Notes under the pieces: model-generated
The model's database searches: none
Told to the model about the DNA's origin: nothing
Seen by the model: the letters and a program-made list of their open reading frames with translations, nothing else
Program-made: the position numbers and the translations under genes
Shown: positions 1 to 5,202 of the stretch, one piece after another
How the letters are laid out: the number at the start of each line of letters is the position of its first letter
Numbering within the stretch: position 1 is the first letter of the stretch
Assembly: GCA_020058405.1 (NCBI GenBank)
Contig: JAGVEE010000357.1
Location: 1-5,263, forward strand
From: Sphingobacteriales bacterium
Lineage (GTDB): Bacteria > Bacteroidota > Bacteroidia > Sphingobacteriales > Sphingobacteriaceae
Direction: 5' to 3'
DNA: 5,263 nucleotides

Positions 1-1049
1 CCAGCATCATAATGTACGTATTGTAATAATTTAGAACCTTGACCATCATACGAGTCGAAATTTAAACTATCATAATAATAATCGTATGTACGCTCTGCTC
101 CAAAATGGCAATCGAGTGCCGCTTCATCTTTTGCAGCATTAGTTATGTTCCAAGTTTTAGTTGGGTTGGTAAAATTTACCGATTCATTTTCGAATAAAGT
201 TCTGCAATTTCTGGTTTCAATTTGCATACCTCTTCCCTTGCGATTTGTTTGTCGCAATACAAAAGTATTTGGCGACACACTATCTGTAGAAAATGTTTGC
301 ACACCATGGTAACGTGTAGTACCTGTAGCCTTTACATCGGCTGCACAAATTCTCGAAATCTTTTTTAGCACTTCACCTGTTTGTGCATCAACATACACAT
401 AAAAACGTTGCATAGGCTCGTGTGCAAAAATATCTAACTTATATGCATACTTAAATTCAGTAGTATTATTTTTATTGATAGGCAATACCACCAATGTAGT
501 TTGCGGATCGTAGGTAAAATCGGGTTTGTTTAAAGCCACTTTCATTTCGGCTTCTTCTTTTTTCAATTCCCATTTATAAACCTTTGCTGGCACTGCTTGC
601 TTAGCAAAAGATAAGGCTGCATTAGCATCAATAGAAATGGTGTTCGCAGGATTTACATCTGCATAAAAATCGCCAACCAAGGTATTTACTTTCCCATTAT
701 TTTCTTTCACATTTACAATGGCATACTCAATTGGTATGTTGTTTAATGTTTGTTGAAATTTATAATAAGTAGCTTTAATACTAACATCATCATGCTTAGA
801 TTTAAATACCAATGCATCTTGCGCACGCATTGGATACACTACTTTCGCCCAAGTATTATCATTTACATTATTTATACTGATGGATGATTTTTGAGAGTTC
901 AATTGTATAAAACCTGGGTAATTGCTTCGGTTGTTATACTCTACTTTCTCTGCTTGAAGTTTTAATTCAGATTTTAGGGTTATTTTCTGAATCTGTGCGC
1001 TTGCCCAAAAGGGGCAAATACAAGCCACACTTAATATCAATTTTCTCAT
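1..1049 (-). CDS. Secreted M4 (thermolysin-like) metallopeptidase, N-terminal part, cut by window edge
   Basis: Reading the minus strand from the ATG at 1049 gives 349 complete codons without a stop up to the window edge. Residues 1-18 form a Sec signal peptide (MRK, hydrophobic core, ASA before Gln19). Residues about 95-128 fit the FTP propeptide motif (YYKFQQTLNNIPIEYA then GKVNTLVGDF), and 137-232 look like a PepSY-type propeptide ending in YVDAQTGEVLKKI. The catalytic domain starts near 240. Residues 311-325 (ALDCHFGAERTYDYY) and 332-347 (SYDGQGSKLLQYVHYD) match the strongly conserved N-lobe of M4 enzymes. The HExxH zinc motif would be expected about 50 residues further on, outside the window, so activity cannot be judged. 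In this family the propeptide inhibits and folds the enzyme during export, and the mature protease is extracellular. Many Bacteroidota members also carry a C-terminal secretion domain, which would also lie outside the window. The next in-frame ATG is at codon 74, after the signal peptide, so this start is well supported. Confidence 0.9.
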   Translation of the reverse strand, partial: MRKLILSVACICPFWASAQIQKITLKSELKLQAEKVEYNNRSNYPGFIQLNSQKSSISINNVNDNTWAKVVYPMRAQDALVFKSKHDDVSIKATYYKFQQTLNNIPIEYAIVNVKENNGKVNTLVGDFYADVNPANTISIDANAALSFAKQAVPAKVYKWELKKEEAEMKVALNKPDFTYDPQTTLVVLPINKNNTTEFKYAYKLDIFAHEPMQRFYVYVDAQTGEVLKKISRICAADVKATGTTRYHGVQTFSTDSVSPNTFVLRQTNRKGRGMQIETRNCRTLFENESVNFTNPTKTWNITNAAKDEAALDCHFGAERTYDYYYDSLNFDSYDGQGSKLLQYVHYDA

Positions 1050-1053
1050 AAAA

Positions 1054-1105
1054 ACAAATTGTTGAATAAGCAAGATAATAAAAGCTTTGCAATTCAACAA
1101 TTTGT
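1054..1105 (-). terminator. Hairpin between clpB and the peptidase gene; likely clpB terminator or leader structure
   Basis: A perfect 14-bp inverted repeat pairs 1054-1067 with 1092-1105. The 24-base loop holds a further 4-bp pairing (1070-1073 with 1087-1090). Read on the minus strand, the 3' arm ends in TTTGT and runs into TTTTT, the layout of an intrinsic terminator 25 bases after the clpB stop. The stem is AT-rich, so it is weaker than a classical terminator. The T-run directly abuts the peptidase ATG at 1049, so the 3' arm covers the place where ribosomes would bind. Terminator is the first choice; a translation-blocking leader hairpin is the alternative. Confidence 0.55.
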
Positions 1106-1129
1106 AGTAAAAAGTAGGCTTTAGCGCGT

Positions 1130-3742
1130 TTAAACCGCTTCTATTAGCTTTTGCTCCATGTTCTCAAAATACAATTCTTTCTGTTCATTGCATTTCAACA
1201 GTATCTCCGAATCTTTATTAACCTTACCTGCTAAAATAAATTTCGACAATTCGTTCAACACTTTTTTCTGCAATACTCTCTTCAATGGTCGCGCTCCAAA
1301 CTGCGGGTCGTAACCCAATTGAGATAACCAATCAATGGCTTCTTCTGTTGCACTTAATTCGATGCCCATCTCCGCCACATTTCTTTGTATTCCTTTAAAT
1401 TGAAGTATTACTATTTCCTTAATCTCATCTCTTGTCAATGGATTGAACATAATAACCTCATCAATTCTATTTAAAAACTCCGGACGAATGGTATGTTTCA
1501 ACAAATCGAACACTTGCGTTTTTGCTTTTGCAATGGTTTCATCTCTGTTTAGATCTGTTAACAATGCAAACTCATCTTGTATAATATGTGCTCCAATATT
1601 AGAAGTCATGATGATGATGGTATTTTTGAAATTCACCACTCTGCCTTTGTTGTCGGTCAATCGTCCATCATCCAATACTTGCAATAAAATATTGAAAACA
1701 TCTGGATGAGCTTTTTCAATTTCATCTAACAAAATAACCGAGTAAGGTCTTCTACGAACGGCCTCTGTTAATTGCCCACCTTCATCGTACCCAACATATC
1801 CTGGAGGCGCACCAATTAAGCTCGATACGGCATGGCGTTCTTGGTACTCACTCATGTCAATACGCGTCATCGCATTATCGTCGTTAAATAAAAAGTCGGC
1901 TAAGGCTTTGGCTAATTCTGTTTTACCAACACCTGTTGTACCTAGAAATATAAATGAACCAATTGGTCGCTTTTTATCTTGTAATCCTGCGCGGCTTCTG
2001 CGCACTGCATCGGCAATGGCTTCTATGGCTTCGTCCTGACCAATAACTCTCGAATGCAATTCTTCTTCTAAATGCAATAATTTTTCGCGTTCGCTTTCAA
2101 TCATTTTATTTAGCGGGATGCCTGTCCAGCGAGATACTACCGCAGCAATATCTTCGGCAGTTACTTCTTCTTTCATAATGCGAGAAGATTTTTCTGCCAA
2201 TTCTGCTTTTAAACTTTCTACTTTTTGTTCGGCTTCTTTTATTCTGCCGTAACGTATTTCGGCAACCTTACCATAATCGCCACTTCGCTCTGCCTGCTCG
2301 GCTTCTAGCTTGTATTGCTCTATCGCATTCAGTTGTTCTTGTAAATTATTTACGAGTTGTTTTTCCGACGACCATTTTGCACGAAACTCATTGCGCTCTT
2401 CGCTTAAGTTTGCAATTTCTGCATTCAAATCGTTTAATTTTTTGGTATCGCCTTCGCGTTTGATGGCTTCGCGCTCAATTTCCAACTGCATAATTTTACG
2501 TTCAATTTCATCTAATGCTTCTGGCACCGAATCCATTTCTAAACGTAATTTAGAAGCAGCTTCGTCCATAAGGTCGATGGCTTTATCTGGTAAAAAACGA
2601 TCGCTAATATAACGTTGCGAAAGTTCTACGGATGCAATAATTGCTTCGTCTTTAATACGCACTTTATGATGTGTTTCGTACCGTTCTTTTAATCCACGTA
2701 AAATGGAAATCGCATCTTCGGTATCGGGTTCTTCTACGTTTACTTTTTGGAAACGACGTTCGAGTGCTTTGTCTTTTTCAAAATATTTCTGATACTCGTT
2801 TAAAGTAGTGGCACCAATGGCGCGCAACTCTCCACGAGCTAATGCAGGTTTTAAAATATTGGCTGCATCCATTGCACCTTCAGATGCTCCAGCACCCACA
2901 AGTGTATGTATTTCATCAATAAATAAAATTATTTCACCTTCGCTTTGTGTTACTTCTTTTACTACGGCTTTCAAACGTTCTTCGAACTCACCTTTGTATT
3001 TAGCGCCTGCAATAAGCGAACCCATGTCGAGTGAGAAAACAGTTTTCGATTTCAAATTTTCAGGCACATCTCCTTTTACAATGCGGTGTGCAATGCCTTC
3101 GGCAATGGCAGTTTTACCAACACCAGGCTCACCGATTAAAATCGGATTGTTTTTTGTTCTACGCGAAAGTATTTGTATCACTCGGCGAATTTCTTCATCG
3201 CGACCAATTACCGGATCTAGTTTTCCTTGCTCGGCTAATAGATTTAAATTTTTAGAATACTTGTTTAAGGCTTGGTAAGAATTTTCCGCATTGGCATCAT
3301 CTACTTTCGAATTGCCACGTAATTCTTTAATAGAAAGTTTTACATCCTTCTCATTTAGTCCGGCATCTTTTAGCATGCTCGCCACCTTATCGGAGGTTTG
3401 TAATAATGCTAAAAGCAAATGTTCAATGGAAACGAAATCATCGCCAAACTCTTTCATGAGTTGCAGCGATTTGTTAAACACTTGGTTAGAAGCGTTGGAT
3501 AAGAAAGGACCAGAGCCTTCTACTTTCGGGAAAGAAGTAATGATGGAATCGTTTACTTCTTTAATGCGATTGATGTTGGCGTTTGATTTTTTTAGAATAA
3601 AAGGCAGCACATGTTCATCTATTTCTAACAATGCTTTTAAAAGGTGGGCAGGTTCAACGGTATTCTGACCATAGCCCAATGCAATTTCGATGGCCTTGTT
3701 AATGGCCTCTTGCGATTTGATGGTATATTGTTGTAAGTTCAT
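1130..3742 (-). CDS. clpB: ATP-dependent protein disaggregase ClpB (Hsp100)
   Basis: A complete 870-residue ClpB, close to the 857 of E. coli. With DnaK/DnaJ/GrpE, ClpB hexamers pull polypeptides out of aggregates through a central pore in the cytoplasm, driven by ATP. Domains in order: Clp N-domain (about 1-145); NBD1 with Walker A GEPGVGKT at 204-211, pore-loop Tyr249 in GAKYKGEFEERL, Walker B ILFIDE 272-277 and arginine-finger pair Arg329/Arg330; the long coiled-coil middle domain (about 405-530), which distinguishes ClpB from ClpA and ClpC; the RWTGIP linker (538-543); NBD2 with Walker A GTTGVGKT 601-608 (Thr where E. coli has Pro), pore loop GYVGYDEGG 648-656, Walker B ILLDE 670-674, RPEFLNRID 753-761 and sensor-2 GARPLKR 816-822. 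The N-terminus MNLQQYTIKSQEAI matches the family, so I start at 3742. The open frame continues 81 codons upstream, but those codons come from intergenic repeats. No CIRCE operator or TAnnTTTG box was found upstream. Confidence 0.98.
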   Translation of the reverse strand: MNLQQYTIKSQEAINKAIEIALGYGQNTVEPAHLLKALLEIDEHVLPFILKKSNANINRIKEVNDSIITSFPKVEGSGPFLSNASNQVFNKSLQLMKEFGDDFVSIEHLLLALLQTSDKVASMLKDAGLNEKDVKLSIKELRGNSKVDDANAENSYQALNKYSKNLNLLAEQGKLDPVIGRDEEIRRVIQILSRRTKNNPILIGEPGVGKTAIAEGIAHRIVKGDVPENLKSKTVFSLDMGSLIAGAKYKGEFEERLKAVVKEVTQSEGEIILFIDEIHTLVGAGASEGAMDAANILKPALARGELRAIGATTLNEYQKYFEKDKALERRFQKVNVEEPDTEDAISILRGLKERYETHHKVRIKDEAIIASVELSQRYISDRFLPDKAIDLMDEAASKLRLEMDSVPEALDEIERKIMQLEIEREAIKREGDTKKLNDLNAEIANLSEERNEFRAKWSSEKQLVNNLQEQLNAIEQYKLEAEQAERSGDYGKVAEIRYGRIKEAEQKVESLKAELAEKSSRIMKEEVTAEDIAAVVSRWTGIPLNKMIESEREKLLHLEEELHSRVIGQDEAIEAIADAVRRSRAGLQDKKRPIGSFIFLGTTGVGKTELAKALADFLFNDDNAMTRIDMSEYQERHAVSSLIGAPPGYVGYDEGGQLTEAVRRRPYSVILLDEIEKAHPDVFNILLQVLDDGRLTDNKGRVVNFKNTIIIMTSNIGAHIIQDEFALLTDLNRDETIAKAKTQVFDLLKHTIRPEFLNRIDEVIMFNPLTRDEIKEIVILQFKGIQRNVAEMGIELSATEEAIDWLSQLGYDPQFGARPLKRVLQKKVLNELSKFILAGKVNKDSEILLKCNEQKELYFENMEQKLIEAV

Positions 3743-3776
3743 CTTGTTTGTGTTTACAATAGATGCACAAAGCAAG

Positions 3777-3806
3777 CACCAAAGCGGAAAAGCACCGCTC
3801 TTGGTG
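3777..3806 (-). promoter_or_regulatory. Stable hairpin in the presumed clpB 5' leader
   Basis: The arms CACCAA+AGCGG (3777-3787) and CCGCT+TTGGTG (3795-3799, 3801-3806) pair over 11 bp with one unpaired base at 3800 and a 7-base loop. This is by far the most GC-rich structure in the intergenic region. It ends 34 bases upstream of the clpB ATG, so it would lie in the clpB mRNA leader if transcription starts upstream of it. No U-run follows on the minus strand, so it is not a terminator for clpB-directed transcription. On the plus strand a TTTTT run (3810-3814) follows after three bases, so it could stop plus-strand transcription, although no plus-strand gene precedes it. Its function is unknown. 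Confidence 0.5.
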
Positions 3807-3854
3807 ACATTTTTGCATAGATAAGTGGCAGATTTGCGACGAATAGTCTGATAA

Positions 3855-3894
3855 ATGTGCAGATGCGTAAATGTGCAAATGCGAAAATGGGGTG
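3855..3894. repeat. Degenerate 8-bp tandem array (ATGTGCAA type)
   Basis: Five consecutive 8-base units can be read: ATGTGCAG, ATGCGTAA, ATGTGCAA, ATGCGAAA and a decayed ATGGGGTG. The unit start ATG is kept in all five. On the minus strand this encodes the low-complexity peptide (HFRICTFTHLHI) seen in the false upstream extension of clpB. I know similar AATGTGCA-type arrays from intergenic regions of Bacteroidota genomes. No coding function is proposed. Confidence 0.6.
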
Positions 3895-3900
3895 CTAAGA

Positions 3901-4030
3901 GGATTCGGATTTTCGGAATATCGGGTTTTCGGATTTTCGGTTTTTGGGTCACAAAGGACACGAAGTACGCACAATGGATACGCAATGTAATTTCTTAGCG
4001 GACTTTGTTCCTTTTGCATCTTTGCGTGAA
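3901..4030. repeat. Dispersed intergenic repeat, copy A
   Basis: The element begins with six 8-base units (3901-3948: GGATTCGG, ATTTTCGG, AATATCGG, GTTTTCGG, ATTTTCGG, TTTTTGGG). A core follows at 3947-3976 (GGTCACAAAGGACACGAAGT, then ACGCACAATG) that matches 27 of 30 bases of copy B at 4510-4539. The rest (3977-4030) is a run of CGCAATG, CTTTG and CTTTGCGTG words, so the left half is rich in CACAAAG-like and the right half in CTTTGCG-like words, an imperfect inverted arrangement. Two minus-strand open frames across it encode similar peptides (LCVLRVLCDPKTENPK here), which is repeat sequence and not a gene. The rightmost TTTG (4021-4024) may double as the -33 element for the antitoxin gene at 4075. 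Confidence 0.65.
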
Positions 4031-4054
4031 ATAATCTGAAATTGATTATATTTG
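4021..4054 (+). promoter_or_regulatory. Bacteroidota-type promoter of antitoxin 1
   Basis: TATATTTG at 4047-4054 is an exact match to the Bacteroidota -7 consensus TAnnTTTG. A TTTG at 4021-4024 lies 22 bases upstream, within the spacing range reported for the -33 element in this phylum. Transcription would start near 4060, giving a leader of about 15 bases before the ATG at 4075. This also argues for the 4075 start over an upstream in-frame ATG at 4042, which would lie upstream of the start of transcription. Confidence 0.55.
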
Positions 4055-4064
4055 TTTTAATCAA
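4042..4064. promoter_or_regulatory. Inverted repeat over the antitoxin 1 promoter; candidate operator
   Basis: TTGATTA (4042-4048) and TAATCAA (4058-4064) form a perfect 7-bp inverted repeat with a 9-base spacer. It brackets the -7 box and the predicted start of transcription. Type II toxin-antitoxin operons are usually repressed by their own antitoxin binding such a palindrome, so the position suits an operator. In AT-rich DNA a 7-bp repeat can also arise by chance. Confidence 0.35.
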
Positions 4065-4074
4065 AAATCATATC

Positions 4075-4311
4075 ATGTTTACTACATATCATTTAGATTC
4101 TGCAGAAGAATTAAGCGTGGAAATTATGGATTCTATAAAAGCTAGTTTTAAGTCGAAGCCAATTACTATAACTGTTGAAGTTGACCAAGAAAATATTGAG
4201 CTTACAGATGAGATGAAAAAAACCTTAGATGGAAGATTGTTAGAAAGCGAAGAAACATATTTAAGTGCAAAGGATTTGTTGAAGAGATTGAATAATAAAT
4301 ATAGAGTATAA
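4075..4311 (+). CDS. Small antitoxin-like protein of a decayed RelE/ParE module (module 1)
   Basis: A 78-residue protein starting MFTTYHLDSAEELSVEIMDS. The N-terminal half (TTYHLDSAEEL, then IKASFKSKPITITVEVDQE) has the alternating strand-helix-strand pattern seen in small Bacteroidota antitoxins. The C-terminal half (ELTDEMKKTLDGRLLESEET, then LSAKDLLKRLNNKYRV) is charged and helical, like the toxin-binding tails of the unstable-antitoxin group. The family call rests on recognition by eye and on context. The context is strong: a remnant of a RelE/ParE toxin begins in another frame within its last four codons, the usual translational overlap of antitoxin and toxin. The start at 4075 is chosen because the promoter -7 box at 4047-4054 overlaps the upstream in-frame ATG. 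With its toxin destroyed, this would now be a solitary antitoxin, free to act only as a DNA-binding regulator, to neutralise a related toxin, or to decay. Confidence 0.7.
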   Translation: MFTTYHLDSAEELSVEIMDSIKASFKSKPITITVEVDQENIELTDEMKKTLDGRLLESEETYLSAKDLLKRLNNKYRV

Positions 4312-4464
4312 GTTATTAATATCTGAAAGAGGTATAAAAATATAAGATCTATAAAAATTTACAAATTCCCTTATTCTATATATTTCTACATTGATGAAGA
4401 GAAAGGAATTGTTAAAATTCTGGCATGTTTTCATCATAAGTTAAATCCAACAAAACGTCCTTAA
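4301..4464 (+). pseudogene. RelE/ParE-family toxin remnant, internally deleted and frameshifted
   Basis: Two pieces of one toxin can be read. Piece 1 (4301-4342) reads IEYKLLISERGIKI and then stops. This is the typical first strand of RelE/ParE toxins, with ATA where ATG is expected. Piece 2, in a different frame from about 4330 to the TAA at 4462-4464, reads RYKNIRSIKIYKFPYSIYF, then YIDEEKGIVKILACFHHKLN and PTKRP. This is the typical toxin C-terminus, with the conserved xR, FPYxI, DEE and FHxxxNP pattern. Piece 2 aligns well with the module 2 toxin (YKEVRTLLLKQFPYHIHYI). About 50-60 residues that normally lie between the pieces (helices 1 and 2) are missing, so a deletion probably joined them near 4325-4340. 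A -1 slip on the A-run at 4336-4340 would join the frames, but only into a product of about 54 residues, too short for the fold. An active toxin is therefore unlikely. Confidence 0.8.
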
Positions 4465-4475
4465 ATTAGAAACAC

Positions 4476-4626
4476 GAGGATTTTCGGATTTTCGGGTTTT
4501 CGTTTTTTAGGTCACAAAGGGCACTAAGTACACACAATGTTGCACAAAGTAATTCTCTGTGAATTCTCTGTGTGCTTTGTTTCTCTGTGTTTAGGAAAAG
4601 GAAATAACGAATTTTCGGATTTTTCC
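4476..4626. repeat. Dispersed intergenic repeat, copy B
   Basis: This copy lies between the toxin remnant and module 2. It opens with 8-base units (ATTTTCGG at 4480-4487 and 4488-4495, then GTTTTCGT). It continues into the core 4510-4539, which matches 27 of 30 bases of copy A, then CACAAAG (4543-4549), a perfect 11-bp tandem duplication AATTCTCTGTG (4551-4561 and 4562-4572) and CTTTG/CTCTGTG words. It closes with ATTTTCGG (4611-4618) and a decayed unit. CACAAAG at 4543-4549 can pair with CTTTG at 4575-4579, giving an imperfect stem. Short minus-strand open frames across it encode peptides resembling those of copy A (LCVLSALCDLKNENPK) and are not taken as genes. The ATTTTCGG units at both ends make this copy look like a small insert inside an older 8-bp array. 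Confidence 0.65.
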
Positions 4627-4630
4627 ATAA

Positions 4631-4640
4631 CACAATTGTG
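4631..4640. promoter_or_regulatory. Perfect 10-bp palindrome upstream of module 2; candidate operator
   Basis: CACAATTGTG is a perfect palindrome 35 bases before the antitoxin ATG at 4675 and 12 bases upstream of the candidate -7 box. Antitoxins of type II modules commonly bind such sites to repress their own operon. The role is inferred from position only. Confidence 0.4.
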
Positions 4641-4651
4641 CTTATATTTAT

Positions 4652-4659
4652 TAAATTTG
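4652..4659 (+). promoter_or_regulatory. Candidate -7 box of the module 2 operon
   Basis: TAAATTTG matches the Bacteroidota -7 consensus TAnnTTTG exactly, 15 bases before the ATG at 4675. No TTTG or TTG is found at the usual -33 distance, so the assignment is weaker than for module 1. A near match TATATTTA lies at 4643-4650. Confidence 0.4.
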
Positions 4660-4674
4660 ATAAAATAAAAAACC

Positions 4675-4917
4675 ATGACACTACAATTTATACATGATAA
4701 CAAAGGAAATACCACAGGTGTATTTATTCCTATAGAAGAATGGCAAGATTTAAAAAGTAAGTATATAGAATTGCAGAAAGAAGAAGCAGAAAATTTGATT
4801 GATTTATCTAATTGGCAAAAACAGATTATAGATCAGAGACTAAGTGACTATTATAGCAACAAAGACAATTTATCAGATTTCGACGATACAATTGATAATA
4901 TTGAAAAGAGTTTATGA
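4675..4917 (+). CDS. Antitoxin of a type II RelE/ParE module (module 2)
   Basis: An 80-residue acidic protein. Residues 1-30 (MTLQFIHDNKGNTTGVFIPI, then EEWQDLKSKY) carry the pattern 'D-x-x-Gx-x-xVxIPxEEW-x-x-L' of small Phd/YefM-like antitoxins of Bacteroidota. Residues 46-80 (NWQKQIIDQRLSDYYSNKDN, then FDDTIDNIEKSL) resemble the toxin-binding helix of the unstable addiction-module group. Such proteins bind and block the toxin, are degraded quickly by Lon or Clp proteases, and repress their own promoter. The stop overlaps the toxin start (ATGA, 4914-4917), a coupling typical of these operons. The start is fixed by the family N-terminus and by the -7 box 15 bases upstream. Base composition is more AT-rich than in clpB, as is common for accessory genes. 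Confidence 0.85.
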   Translation: MTLQFIHDNKGNTTGVFIPIEEWQDLKSKYIELQKEEAENLIDLSNWQKQIIDQRLSDYYSNKDNLSDFDDTIDNIEKSL

Positions 4918-5147
4918 AATATAAAATATTAAATAGACCTGATGTAAAATCTGATATTATAAATGCTGTAGAATATTACAAAAACATAAACCCTGAACTT
5001 GCCAAACAGTTTTTGTATAGAATTCGTGAAGCAAAAGAATACATTCTACTAGTCCCATTTGGTTTTCAGATAAAATACAAAGAAGTCCGAACCCTCTTAT
5101 TAAAACAATTCCCATATCATATTCATTATATAATATTAACAATATAG
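4914..5147 (+). CDS. RelE/ParE-family toxin, C-terminally truncated (module 2)
   Basis: A 77-residue protein starting MKYKILNRPDVKSDIINAVE. The ParE-like order is visible: first strand (2-8), helix 1 (DVKSDIINAVEYYKNIN, 10-26), helix 2 (PELAKQFLYRIREAKEYILL, 27-46), then strands around VRTLLLKQFPYHIHYI (58-73). Family members interact with DNA gyrase (ParE) or cut mRNA on the ribosome (RelE); which applies here cannot be told. Members of this group usually run to about 95-100 residues and end with a strand and an H-x-x-x-NP-type tail. Here the frame stops right after HYIILTI. A remnant reading INNIDHELIIETIKFNSIKN is open in another frame at 5135-5200, which suggests a recent frameshift near 5128-5137. 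The protein may be inactive or weakened. Translation is probably coupled to the antitoxin through the 4-bp overlap. Confidence 0.8.
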   Translation: MKYKILNRPDVKSDIINAVEYYKNINPELAKQFLYRIREAKEYILLVPFGFQIKYKEVRTLLLKQFPYHIHYIILTI

Positions 5148-5200
5148 ATCATGAGTTAATAATTGAAACAATAAAATTTAATTCAATAAAAAACAATTAA
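5135..5200 (+). pseudogene. Possible detached C-terminus of the module 2 toxin
   Basis: In the frame two bases ahead of the toxin frame, 21 codons read INNIDHELIIETIKFNSIKN-N and end with TAA at 5198-5200. An acidic turn (DHE) followed by an alternating hydrophobic strand and a polar tail is what the end of a RelE/ParE toxin looks like after FPYHIHYI. Adding it would bring the protein to about 94 residues, the normal length. The conserved His and Asn-Pro of the family tail are not clearly present, and short open stretches are frequent in AT-rich DNA, so this is tentative. Confidence 0.35.
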
Positions 5201-5202
5201 AC

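Noticed and set aside
2808..3278. 156-codon plus-strand open frame antisense to clpB
   Set aside because: This is a shadow frame of the strongly conserved NBD1 coding region, with no protein features of its own. The same applies to the other plus-strand frames between 1443 and 3668.
3890..3898. Possible CIRCE (HrcA) half-site: GGGTGCTAA resembles GAGTGCTAA
   Set aside because: No partner half-site TTAGCACTC lies at the required 9-base spacing, so it is a chance match.
3743..3985. In-frame N-terminal extension of clpB by 81 codons
   Set aside because: The extra residues do not resemble any ClpB, whose N-terminus matches from MNLQQYTIKS on. They are translated from the 8-bp arrays and repeat copy A.
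3699..4064. Minus-strand open frame of 121 codons over the clpB 5' end and the repeats
   Set aside because: It overlaps clpB out of frame and consists of translated repeat units. The similar peptide from copy B shows DNA repeat homology, not a protein family.
3855..4626. CRISPR-like array because of the repeated short units
   Set aside because: The units are 8 bases and contiguous without spacers, and no cas gene is present. They are simple tandem repeats.
4466..4715. Two short minus-strand open frames (71 and 63 codons) over repeat copy B
   Set aside because: They are made of repeat sequence and lie in the promoter region of module 2, with no recognisable protein features.
4957..5142. 61-codon minus-strand open frame antisense to the module 2 toxin
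   Set aside because: It is a shadow of the toxin gene, which has a clear family match and an ATGA overlap with its antitoxin.
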